60,000 bases of DNA, taken from contig NC_087076.1 in assembly GCF_026151205.1 (NCBI RefSeq), positions 1,561,692 to 1,621,691 of the forward strand, in the 5' to 3' direction. Shown in pieces: positions 1 to 11,014 of the stretch. Under the pieces are notes generated by a model. It ran no database searches. It worked only from the letters and a program-made list of their open reading frames with translations, and was not told the origin of the DNA. Every line of letters starts with the position of its first letter. Position 1 is the stretch's first letter. The position numbers and the translations under genes were made by a program. The DNA is from Bolinopsis microptera. Lineage: Eukaryota > Ctenophora > Tentaculata > Lobata > Bolinopsidae.

Positions 1-145
1 TTGAAGGTAGGAAGCCGGATACATAGCACTTTGTGAAAAGAATCTCCAGTGCTGGGGCTAACGTAAAGGCACATTTTTTAAGAACTTCACCATGGATTTT
101 ATCCGGTCCCATAGCTTTTCTAGTATTCAAATTCTTGAGAATATC

Positions 146-2503
146 ATACTAATTTGATAAAAATTCGATCAAATTTGAACTAATTGTTAATGTTTCATGA
201 TATTAAAATATTCTTAAAATTTTAGATATTAAATATTTGAATAGTTTTTTAGAGTATTTAAATATTAAACTTCACTTTCCTCAGGCTCCAGGTCAGCCCG
301 GTTATCCTCTTCAACAATATCCTCAGGCTCAGGCTCAAGTTCAACCACAAGTTGTTGTGGTAAATATGTATTTTTTGAAAGTTTTTTTTTATTTCTCCTG
401 TTTTAACATGTTTTAAACGCTGAATAAGTTAGATAGTGAAAATTACATAATATTGTTACAATTGCAGTAGCACAAAGGCACTCCATTTGTACATAACTGT
501 AAGATAATTTGAGGTGCCTGATGAACACAGTACAACTATAGGCGGTGTACAATGCACATATAATGTTACTGATCTCCTGAGCTATTTATGGTCTGTAACT
601 GAACTGTAAAAGTTGGATGATTATTAATCACTCTACACTCTACTGTCGCGTGACATTTTTAATACATTCTCTAGATGGCCCTGAAGGACTATTCGAAACC
701 TTAACCCTGGCATCTACATTCTACACTGACCCGAACCCTAACAGTAACCCTAACCCAATCCCTAACTGAAGCAAATGCTAAAACCCTAACACATAACAGT
801 AACGAGAAAATATACACATTATTTTTATTCCTCATTTCCTACCTTAAAAGCGATCAGAAATCACTCGCTTAAAAGATATTACCTGGCCAGAATCCCACAG
901 TAACTCTAATTCTATACGAGTCTATACCTACTTACCTACTTACTGTTATACCTTACTGTTATATAAGTATAACTGTTGCTAATCCCTCAAGAAAGTGCGA
1001 CCTTCATGTAACCGTGTAATATGAGCTCCTTGTTCGTTGTGATCACGTGATATAATATTAATATTCGTTTGAGCGTGTTTCATATATTTAGTTTCTGCTG
1101 CTGCTGGAGCTGCAACATAAACATTAAACTATGATAAACATAAGCTATAAAGCACTGAGGATTGGTATTGTTTTGTACATTCAATATTAGTTTATTCTCG
1201 GTATCATTTTGCATTTACAGACGGTCATTCAGATTAATATCATTTACTTTTGTTTGGGAAAGAAAGACACTGGAAGCGGTCCTTTCTTATCTACCCAGTA
1301 CCCAATTCTGGGTTTGGTCAAATAAGTTATAACATATTTCAATCCTTATACAATTTTAAGCTCAGATTTAAGCCTTTAGATTAAAAAGAATAAATCTAAT
1401 ATTCACCGATTAGCGGATATTAGATCTTTTTAATCTAAAAGGTGTTAAGAACAGGTTTTTCTGCGATGGACTTTGAAAAATGGCGAATGTAATTCTATAC
1501 TAAACTATTCTCTAAAACGTTTCCTATCATTTCGCTCTCTTATATTAAATCCTACCAATGTTGGTTTATCTTCACGCAATGGTCATGAAATAAAAAGTGT
1601 CTTATACCGCTACGCTAACTATAAATATAATATGGTATCAACTTCAAGATACTAATTTATTAAAAATTCGATTGAATTTGAACTAATTGTTTCACAATAT
1701 TAAAATATTCTTAAAATTTTAAATATTAAATATTTGAATAATTTATTTTAAAATATTGAAATATTAAACTTCACTTTCCTCAGGCTTCAGGTCAGCCCGG
1801 TTATCCTCTTCAACAGAATCCCCAGGCTCAGGCTCAAGTTCAACCACAAGTTGTTGTGGTAAATATATATTTTTGGAAAGTTTTTTTATTTCTCCTGTTT
1901 TAACATGTTTTAAACGCTGAATAAGTTAGATAGTGAAAATTACATAATATTGTTACAATTGCAGTAGCACAAAGGCACTCCATTTGTACATAACTGTAAG
2001 ATAATTTGAGGTGCCTGATGAACACAGTACAACTATAGGCGGTGTACAATGTACATATAATGTTACTGATCTCCTGAGCTATTTATGGTCTGTAACTGAA
2101 CTGTAAAAGTTGGATGATTATTAACCACTCTACACTCAACTGTCACGTGACTTTTTAATACGTTCTCTAGGTGGCCCTGAAGGACTATTCGAAACCTTAA
2201 CCCTGGCCCCTACAGTCTACACTGACCCGAACCCTAACCCTAACCCAATCCCTATCTGAAGCAAATGCTAAAACCCTAACACATAACAGTACGAGTTTAT
2301 ACCTACTGTTGCTAATCCCTCAAGAAAGTGAGACCTTCATGTAACCGTGTAATATGAGCTTCTTGTTCGTTGTGATCACGTGATATAATATTCGTTTGAG
2401 CGTGTTTCATATTTAGTTTCTGCTGCTGCTGGAGCTGGAGCATAAATATTAAACAGTGATAAATACATAAGCTATAAAGCACTGAGGATTGGTATTGTTT
2501 TGT
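146..2503. repeat. tandem segmental duplication (~1.5 kb period) carrying an exon
   Basis: About 146-1177 and 1653-2503 align along most of their length. Shared landmarks are the run before each exon (aatattaaacttcactttcc), the exon, the following intron text (tttaacatgttttaaacgctg) and the tcgaaaccttaaccctgg block. The first copy has about 110 extra bases near 805-915. Introns and exon alike are only lightly diverged, so the duplication is fairly recent. It also carries short CCCTAA-like runs, which are not telomeric. Confidence 0.85.
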
Positions 2504-3532
2504 ACATATCATGAAACGGATCGTTTGCTCGCCATCTTGATTGTTTCAATTTGTTCGAATTATAATGCTCCTGCTTAACTGTAGTTGAGCACTCTCTTTG
2601 GGAAACCAAGCAACAATTAATCATAAGCTATAAAGCTGTAAATATGATCACTTTTAAATTGACATGATTGATTATGTAACTTACTAAGATAGTAATAGTA
2701 TTATTACGTCAATTAGTTAATTACTACCATCATAGTAAGATGTAAGACAGGTAATACGACTGACAATATAATGAGTGTAACTGTAAGCTAAATAATAATT
2801 GTTTTAAGGGGACTTAATGATTTACAGTCTCGTTTTAATATGATATTGCACTACAGTAAATACTGCTGACTGCTGAGTGTTAGTTTTTATCTTAATAGTA
2901 TTATAAAAGTGGTGTTATTATTCTTTAATACACTAATGGTATCATCTTAAAAACACTAATTATACACTAATTTTAAAAAAATTGTATTGTAAATTGTATT
3001 GAGTACCGTGTATACTGTATAGTAGCGACTTGACAATAAACTAAATAATATCTTATTTTCTAACTTAACCGTAACATAACCTAGGTACAACAAGGAAACC
3101 AAGGAGTTGCCCCAGAAACAAACTCCATCATGGCCTATATATCGCTTCTGTTCTGCTGTCCGATTGGAATTTTTGCTGTGTTAAGAGCTAACGAGGCAAA
3201 CGCGTGTATTGGAAGAGGAGATTTTCAAGGGGGAAAAATATATGGAGAGGTGCTCACTTACCTATTTGACATTTGAATCTTAATTTAGCTCCTTCTGCTA
3301 CGATGAATTATTGCTTTCCATGAACACAAACGTATTTTACTGTAGAACGATTGGTGCGCAAACCTTCTCATAAATCACTTCCCAGGCGGCTAAGAAATGT
3401 GCTAAAGGAGCGATCATCACAGGAGTAGTTCTAGGAATTGTCTCTGTAATCGGCTCTGTTTTGAATATCTTATTCGGTACAGCTGCTCAAGTTTCATCAT
3501 CATATTCATCATCATATTCATCATATTCATAG
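285..3532 (+). CDS. CD225/dispanin-family membrane protein, 5' end off-window (4 exons visible)
   Basis: Four coding exons join in phase 0: 285-359, 1784-1858, 3085-3249 and 3386-3532 (stop TAG 3530-3532). Each is bounded by AG/GT sites such as tttcctcag and gtaaat. The first two encode near-identical 25-residue Gln/Pro-rich segments ending QPQVVV. The third begins VQQGNQG and carries a hydrophobic segment with the CC-P-IGIFAV signature, then a loop with RANEANACIGRGDFQGG. The fourth starts AAKKCAKGAIITGVV, forms a second hydrophobic helix and ends in a Ser/Tyr tail. This is the CD225 arrangement of IFITM, PRRT and TMEM91-like proteins: one intramembrane and one transmembrane helix, with the conserved G-D-x-x-G loop. 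Family members act in endosomal or plasma membranes and affect fusion or trafficking; the specific role here is unknown. The initiator exon must lie left of position 1. No close orthologue was identified. Confidence 0.88.
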
Positions 3533-3533
3533 G

Positions 3534-3648
3534 GTAAGTGCGAAATAGATATTTTTATTTTATTATTATGATATTTTAGAGTATTACTTTGATATGGTTA
3601 ATTGAATTGGTGAATGCTCCCTCTCGTGTGATTTGTTTCCGTTTTCAG
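3534..3648 (+). other. probable intron in the 3' UTR of the CD225 gene
   Basis: A strong donor (gtaagtg) begins two bases after the stop codon and a strong acceptor (ccgttttcag) ends at 3648, followed by gtgaacacccag. The intron would therefore lie just after the TAG. Inferred from splice consensus only. Confidence 0.55.
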
Positions 3649-4240
3649 GTGAACACCCAGATTATCAGATATCTTAACGTTAGCCATCCTAACTAAACTC
3701 CTTACAACCGTCAAAATCACATCTAGTCTTTGAGCGGACTTTGGATTGCTGATTCTTAGAACATAGATCGTAAAACAGATCTCTGTAGATATAGATTAGA
3801 TTATATGTGGAGTAACGTTAAAATGTTATGACCGCGTAAAGTAATTTTGGTTGATTATAAAAATGCTGTTAAAGCTATTATGTTAATGTAGAGTGTAGAT
3901 GTATGGCAACTCAAATAAGCACATCTATGATCTATCTAATATTACACTAACAGCAACATTCACCTTGAATTCATAAACTATCTATGTGCATTTTTTTCTT
4001 CTCTGAGTCTGAACTGAAAGATTGATTTTCTTTTGTAGCTATTTAGTAACGCGATAATCTGATAATTTGCCGAAACTTTGTAATTGGTAATGTCGAAACC
4101 GTAATTTGATTTAAATCCTGATCGTTGTGATGAAAACAATTTCCCGATATTCTGAGTTTCTTATTTTCACTGAAACGATTCTTTGTAATAATTCAATCTT
4201 TGTACTTGTAGCAAAATAATTATTTTTCACATTTATTTGT

Positions 4241-4246
4241 AATAAA
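4241..4246 (+). terminator. candidate poly(A) signal of the CD225 gene
   Basis: AATAAA lies about 0.7 kb after the stop codon in AT-rich sequence. It is the first canonical hexamer noticed after the predicted 3' UTR exon. Confidence 0.4.
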
Positions 4247-4249
4247 ATG

Positions 4250-5856
4250 AAATGAAGTATTTATATCCCGCTCATGTGATTTACCAACAACACCAAAAAA
4301 AAGTAAACCATGTCAGAGCGGCTGACTGTGACTGATGTGAGAAAATGTGTAAATGTGAAAAAAAACTCAAAAGTATAACTCATTATAAGGCAAAGACAAA
4401 ATTAAAACATCTTTTATTGTTTAACCATACAATATATTATGTAGGTATGACAAAGGTTAGTACAGTTACATAATCAACCAAAAAGAAACAGATCCTAGAA
4501 AGGTTGAGATCAAGACATAAAATGGAGTGCGGAAAAAATGAAAGCCCAGGTGTCTGAAGACAAATGGAAAAGAAAATATATTATTATTATGTTGAAAGGG
4601 AGAATCAGCAGATTTCTCCAAGTTTAAATTTGTTAATCAGCGCATCTTGTATTAGTCAGGTACGTGTTCTTATTTCTTTTAATTTAGCATTTATATTAGT
4701 ATTTGGTATTAGGCTAGTTAAATTTAATGATAAGGATTTCCGCGGGTAAAGTTTTATTTTAGCTTATCTCTATTTACACGCGTTTTGTTGTAAATATCGG
4801 TTTAAGCGAGCTTATCTATTATCTAGATAAGAGCTGTCCGCTCATGTTTGCACTTAACTGGCAGAGTGGCCTGTGGTTTGTTCTTGCGACTGCAGGGTGA
4901 CTGACTAGCGGAGTGTTCATTGGCGAGACTGCTAGTCACGTGGGACAAGCAGATGCGTTGTCCCGTCACGCATTATTGCGTGGCAGGTTTGTTTGAGAGT
5001 ATACCCGATGCACGGGAGAAAAGTCGGGACTTCTTGAGCTGTTTCTAAATTTTGAAAGACCAGTGATAAATCCTATCGTGATTTAGATTCACCCGTCTAC
5101 ATTCACGCCAAACTGTTTGGAGCGGACTAAGAAGTATTTCTCGTTTGTTGTTCACATTGTATTACCCTTTTATTAATTAGCTTCTCCTTTTAATATACTT
5201 GTTTCCTTTTTATCTTTTCGATACGCCCTACCGTTCGTGTTACGTGACCAGAGCTTGAATAGTATACACTAAACCCCAGAGAACTCGCTTTTCTATAATT
5301 ATATTATATAACTTTATTCTGACCACCCTAGCCCATAATTACTGCGTCTGCATGGTTTTCAAATTACAGGTGCGTGCTGTACCATTTGTTCATATCAACG
5401 TACTGTGCTAGTTTACTGTGTCTGTACTACTGTTAACTACCGTACACAATAATGCAGCAGTAGTCGGGATATAAGGCTGTCAACTAAATCAACAATTATA
5501 ACGATTACTTTCAGTTCTCAGGTAATAGTGGTCAATGTGGGGCGAAAATTCATGGAAGCTAGGCAGGTATATTTAGTCAGACAAATACACAGTATATTTA
5601 GCGTTTTACGTTTGTAATGACGATACATGGAACTTCTCATGAGGTTTCATGATATCTATATGATATTCATTCATGATCAACCTAGTATTTTGGTACTTAT
5701 CACTGCAGTAACACGTGACATTCCTCCGTATAAGTATAACCGTGAGAGATTGGGGAGATAAGATTATCTAACCAACAAGGTATTTTATAACCGTATTAGG
5801 AGATAAAAGTGCTTGGTATGATGAAACATTGCCATGAGTAGCAGTTCCTCAGCACC
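4250..5856. other. intergenic stretch before the pentraxin array; no gene recognised
   Basis: Short AT-rich frames only, with no convincing exon. Around 4800-5050 the base composition is more GC-rich, but no protein family could be seen there. The text just before 5857 differs from the text before every later array unit, so this is unique flanking DNA and probably includes the original upstream region of the pentraxin gene. Confidence 0.5.
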
Positions 5857-5960
5857 TATCCGGAATGTTTCCAATAAAGTCAAAAGTCAAAACGCGGAAA
5901 CTTATATCGTCTGACAATGTGATCGTGTTTATAAACCAGAGTATTTGTAGGAGAGCTCAC

Positions 5961-6393
5961 ATGTTGCTCACCTTATCAGTATCTCTCCTCCTCCTACTCG
6001 GAACCCTTGCCACCACCACCGCAGACTCTACCTCGCACGATGCTGGACAAAGACTGGTAGAAAGACGCTACAGAGGACTAAAGTTTGGAGCAACTGCTCA
6101 AGACTACGTTCTGTTAAAGCCAAGAATGGAACCCCTAGATGAGTCCTTCTCGGTATGTGGATGGGTGAAGAAGGTACGGCATGGTAGTAGTAAGTGGTGG
6201 TTTGCTTACGGAACCTCTAGTTATGTCGAGGAGATCTATTCAGACGATGACGGATATCTCGGGACGTTTGGCACTGTTGGGAAATAAGGTAACTGAACAA
6301 CTAGGGATATGGAGACACGTTTGCTACACGTGGAGTCCCACTACCAGAGCAGCTAGTGTGTACTTTGATGGCATCCTTCTCGGATCATCATAA
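5961..6393 (+). pseudogene. array unit 1: pentraxin N-terminal part, frame-broken
   Basis: ATG at 5961 opens a typical signal peptide (MLLTLSVSLLLLLG). The ORF could start upstream at 5865, but that stretch reads like a 5' leader. Mature sequence follows with the pentraxin pattern SFSVCGWVKK, WFAYGTSSYVEEIYSDDDG and GTFGTVGK, then TAA at 6285-6287. One base over, the frame continues with EQLGIWRHVCYTWSP and ASVYFDGILLGSS, the expected next part of a pentraxin, and stops at 6393. The HxCxTW core is the pentraxin signature, with Pro where the pattern expects Ser/Thr. The C-terminal calcium-binding part is absent. Unique to this unit are 6 extra bases in the signal peptide, Pro at the second leader codon (MFPIK instead of MFLIK) and unique DNA upstream, so it is the left edge of the array. 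Confidence 0.8.
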
Positions 6394-6598
6394 CCCCCTC
6401 TGGTAAGGGGATGACTTGTGACGAAATACCCAATTAGAGTTAGTACAAGCCAAACACAAGGATATCTCGTGTCACAGATCATATGCACCTGTTGCAGCCA
6501 GTCGCAGACCTTGGTCGCCATAATTGAGCTCTAAGTGACGTTAAGTGACCGGTGAGCCACACTTCTTGACAATTTTTTTTAGAATAACGACCCAATCA

Positions 6599-9500
6599 TA
6601 TCCGGAATGTTTCTAATAAAGTCAAAAGTCAAAACCCGGAAACTTATATCGTCTGACAATGTGATCGTGTTTATAAACCAGAGTATTTGTAGGAGAGCTC
6701 ACATGTTGCTCACCTTATCTCTCCTCCTCCTACTCGGAACCCTTGCCACCACCACCGCAGACTCTACCTCGCACGATGCTGGACAAAGACTGGTAGAAAG
6801 ACGCTACAGAGGACTAAAGTTTGGAGCAACTGCTCAAGACTACGTTCTGTTAAAGCCAAGAATGGAACCCCTAGATGAGTCCTTCTCGGTATGTGGATGG
6901 GTGAAGAAGGTACGGCATGGTAGTAGTAAGTGGTGGTTTGCTTACGGAACCTCTAGTTATGTCGAGGAGATCTATTCAGACGATGACGGATATCTCGGGA
7001 CGTTTGGCACTGTTGGGAAATAAGGTAACTGAACAACTAGGGATATGGAGACACGTTTGCTACACGTGGAGTCCCACTACCAGAGCAGCTAGTGTGTACT
7101 TTGATGGCATCCTTCTCGGATCATCATAACCCCCTCTGGTAAGGGGATGACTTGTGACGAAATACCCAATTAGAGTTAGTACAAGCCAAACACAAGGATA
7201 TCTCGTGTCACAGATCATATGCACCTGTTGCAGCCAGTCGCAGACCTTGGTCGCCATAATTGAGCTCTAAGTGACGTTAAGTGACCGGTGAGCCACACTT
7301 CTTGACAATTTTTTTTAGAATAACGACCCAATCATATCCGGAATGTTTCTAATAAAGTCAAAAGTCAAAACCCGGAAACTTATATCGTCTGACAATGTGA
7401 TCGTGTTTATAAACCAGAGTATTTGTAGGAGAGCTCACATGTTGCTCACCTTATCTCTCCTCCTCCTACTCGGAACCCTTGCCACCACCACCGCAGACTC
7501 TACCTCGCACGATGCTGGACAAAGACTGGTAGAAAGACGCTACAGAGGACTAAAGTTTGGAGCAACTGCTCAAGACTACGTTCTGTTAAAGCCAAGAATG
7601 GAACCCCTAGATGAGTCCTTCTCGGTATGTGGATGGGTGAAGAAGGTACGGCATGGTAGTAGTAAGTGGTGGTTTGCTTACGGAACCTCTAGTTATGTCG
7701 AGGAGATCTATTCAGACGATGACGGATATCTCGGGACGTTTGGCACTGTTGGGAAATAAGGTAACTGAACAACTAGGGATATGGAGACACGTTTGCTACA
7801 CGTGGAGTCCCACTACCAGAGCAGCTAGTGTGTACTTTGATGGCATCCTTCTCGGATCATCATAACCCCCTCTGGTAAGGGGATGACTTGTGACGAAATA
7901 CCCAATTAGAGTTAGTACAAGCCAAACACAAGGATATCTCGTGTCACAGATCATATGCACCTGTTGCAGCCAGTCGCAGACCTTGGTCGCCATAATTGAG
8001 CTCTAAGTGACGTTAAGTGACCGGTGAGCCACACTTCTTGACAATTTTTTTTAGAATAACGACCCAATCATATCCGGAATGTTTCTAATAAAGTCAAAAG
8101 TCAAAACCCGGAAACTTATATCGTCTGACAATGTGATCGTGTTTATAAACCAGAGTATTTGTAGGAGAGCTCACATGTTGCTCACCTTATCTCTCCTCCT
8201 CCTACTCGGAACCCTTGCCACCACCACCGCAGACTCTACCTCGCACGATGCTGGACAAAGACTGGTAGAAAGACGCTACAGAGGACTAAAGTTTGGAGCA
8301 ACTGCTCAAGACTACGTTCTGTTAAAGCCAAGAATGGAACCCCTAGATGAGTCCTTCTCGGTATGTGGATGGGTGAAGAAGGTACGGCATGGTAGTAGTA
8401 AGTGGTGGTTTGCTTACGGAACCTCTAGTTATGTCGAGGAGATCTATTCAGACGATGACGGATATCTCGGGACGTTTGGCACTGTTGGGAAATAAGGTAA
8501 CTGAACAACTAGGGATATGGAGACACGTTTGCTACACGTGGAGTCCCACTACCAGAGCAGCTAGTGTGTACTTTGATGGCATCCTTCTCGGATCATCATA
8601 ACCCCCTCTGGTAAGGGGATGACTTGTGACGAAATACCCAATTAGAGTTAGTACAAGCCAAACACAAGGATATCTCGTGTCACAGATCATATGCACCTGT
8701 TGCAGCCAGTCGCAGACCTTGGTCGCCATAATTGAGCTCTAAGTGACGTTAAGTGACCGGTGAGCCACACTTCTTGACAATTTTTTTTAGAATAACGACC
8801 CAATCATATCCGGAATGTTTCTAATAAAGTCAAAAGTCAAAACCCGGAAACTTATATCGTCTGACAATGTGATCGTGTTTATAAACCAGAGTATTTGTAG
8901 GAGAGCTCACATGTTGCTCACCTTATCTCTCCTCCTCCTACTCGGAACCCTTGCCACCACCACCGCAGACTCTACCTCGCACGATGCTGGACAAAGACTG
9001 GTAGAAAGACGCTACAGAGGACTAAAGTTTGGAGCAACTGCTCAAGACTACGTTCTGTTAAAGCCAAGAATGGAACCCCTAGATGAGTCCTTCTCGGTAT
9101 GTGGATGGGTGAAGAAGGTACGGCATGGTAGTAGTAAGTGGTGGTTTGCTTACGGAACCTCTAGTTATGTCGAGGAGATCTATTCAGACGATGACGGATA
9201 TCTCGGGACGTTTGGCACTGTTGGGAAATAAGGTAACTGAACAACTAGGGATATGGAGACACGTTTGCTACACGTGGAGTCCCACTACCAGAGCAGCTAG
9301 TGTGTACTTTGATGGCATCCTTCTCGGATCATCATAACCCCCTCTGGTAAGGGGATGACTTGTGACGAAATACCCAATTAGAGTTAGTACAAGCCAAACA
9401 CAAGGATATCTCGTGTCACAGATCATATGCACCTGTTGCAGCCAGTCGCAGACCTTGGTCGCCATAATTGAGCTCTAAGTGACGTTAAGTGACCGGTGAG

Positions 9501-11014
9501 CCACACTTCTTGACAATTTTTTTTAGAATAACGACCCAATCATATCCGGAATGTTTCTAATAAAGTCAAAAGTCAAAACCCGGAAACTTATATCGTCTGA
9601 CAATGTGATCGTGTTTATAAACCAGAGTATTTGTAGGAGAGCTCACATGTTGCTCACCTTATCTCTCCTCCTCCTACTCGGAACCCTTGCCACCACCACC
9701 GCAGACTCTACCTCGCACGATGCTGGACAAAGACTGGTAGAAAGACGCTACAGAGGACTAAAGTTTGGAGCAACTGCTCAAGACTACGTTCTGTTAAAGC
9801 CAAGAATGGAACCCCTAGATGAGTCCTTCTCGGTATGTGGATGGGTGAAGAAGGTACGGCATGGTAGTAGTAAGTGGTGGTTTGCTTACGGAACCTCTAG
9901 TTATGTCGAGGAGATCTATTCAGACGATGACGGATATCTCGGGACGTTTGGCACTGTTGGGAAATAAGGTAACTGAACAACTAGGGATATGGAGACACGT
10001 TTGCTACACGTGGAGTCCCACTACCAGAGCAGCTAGTGTGTACTTTGATGGCATCCTTCTCGGATCATCATAACCCCCTCTGGTAAGGGGATGACTTGTG
10101 ACGAAATACCCAATTAGAGTTAGTACAAGCCAAACACAAGGATATCTCGTGTCACAGATCATATGCACCTGTTGCAGCCAGTCGCAGACCTTGGTCGCCA
10201 TAATTGAGCTCTAAGTGACGTTAAGTGACCGGTGAGCCACACTTCTTGACAATTTTTTTTAGAATAACGACCCAATCATATCCGGAATGTTTCTAATAAA
10301 GTCAAAAGTCAAAACCCGGAAACTTATATCGTCTGACAATGTGATCGTGTTTATAAACCAGAGTATTTGTAGGAGAGCTCACATGTTGCTCACCTTATCT
10401 CTCCTCCTCCTACTCGGAACCCTTGCCACCACCACCGCAGACTCTACCTCGCACGATGCTGGACAAAGACTGGTAGAAAGACGCTACAGAGGACTAAAGT
10501 TTGGAGCAACTGCTCAAGACTACGTTCTGTTAAAGCCAAGAATGGAACCCCTAGATGAGTCCTTCTCGGTATGTGGATGGGTGAAGAAGGTACGGCATGG
10601 TAGTAGTAAGTGGTGGTTTGCTTACGGAACCTCTAGTTATGTCGAGGAGATCTATTCAGACGATGACGGATATCTCGGGACGTTTGGCACTGTTGGGAAA
10701 TAAGGTAACTGAACAACTAGGGATATGGAGACACGTTTGCTACACGTGGAGTCCCACTACCAGAGCAGCTAGTGTGTACTTTGATGGCATCCTTCTCGGA
10801 TCATCATAACCCCCTCTGGTAAGGGGATGACTTGTGACGAAATACCCAATTAGAGTTAGTACAAGCCAAACACAAGGATATCTCGTGTCACAGATCATAT
10901 GCACCTGTTGCAGCCAGTCGCAGACCTTGGTCGCCATAATTGAGCTCTAAGTGACGTTAAGTGACCGGTGAGCCACACTTCTTGACAATTTTTTTTAGAA
11001 TAACGACCCAATCA
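6599..11014 (+). pseudogene. array units 2-7: identical pentraxin partial copies
   Basis: Six 736-bp units appear identical to the eye. Each encodes a signal peptide and N-terminal pentraxin segment from an ATG 104 bp into the unit (6703 in unit 2), with the first frame ending after GTVGK and the second frame ending GILLGSS. A TATA-like tttataaa lies 33 bp before each ATG (6670-6677 in unit 2). If translated, a unit would give a secreted peptide of about 106 residues before signal cleavage, with one of the two pentraxin disulfide cysteines. The spacer (7139-7318 in unit 2) has donor-like gtaagg and acceptor-like tttttttag ends. Whether units are transcribed cannot be told from sequence. Confidence 0.8.

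Noticed and set aside
720-760. CCCTAA-like words suggesting telomeric repeats (also near 2230)
   Set aside because: Only a few imperfect copies mixed with other text, inside a gene intron. Not a telomere.
7060-7257. Repeated minus-strand 65-residue frame in every pentraxin unit
   Set aside because: It lies antisense to the pentraxin segment and spacer and has no domain. It is repeated only because the unit is repeated.
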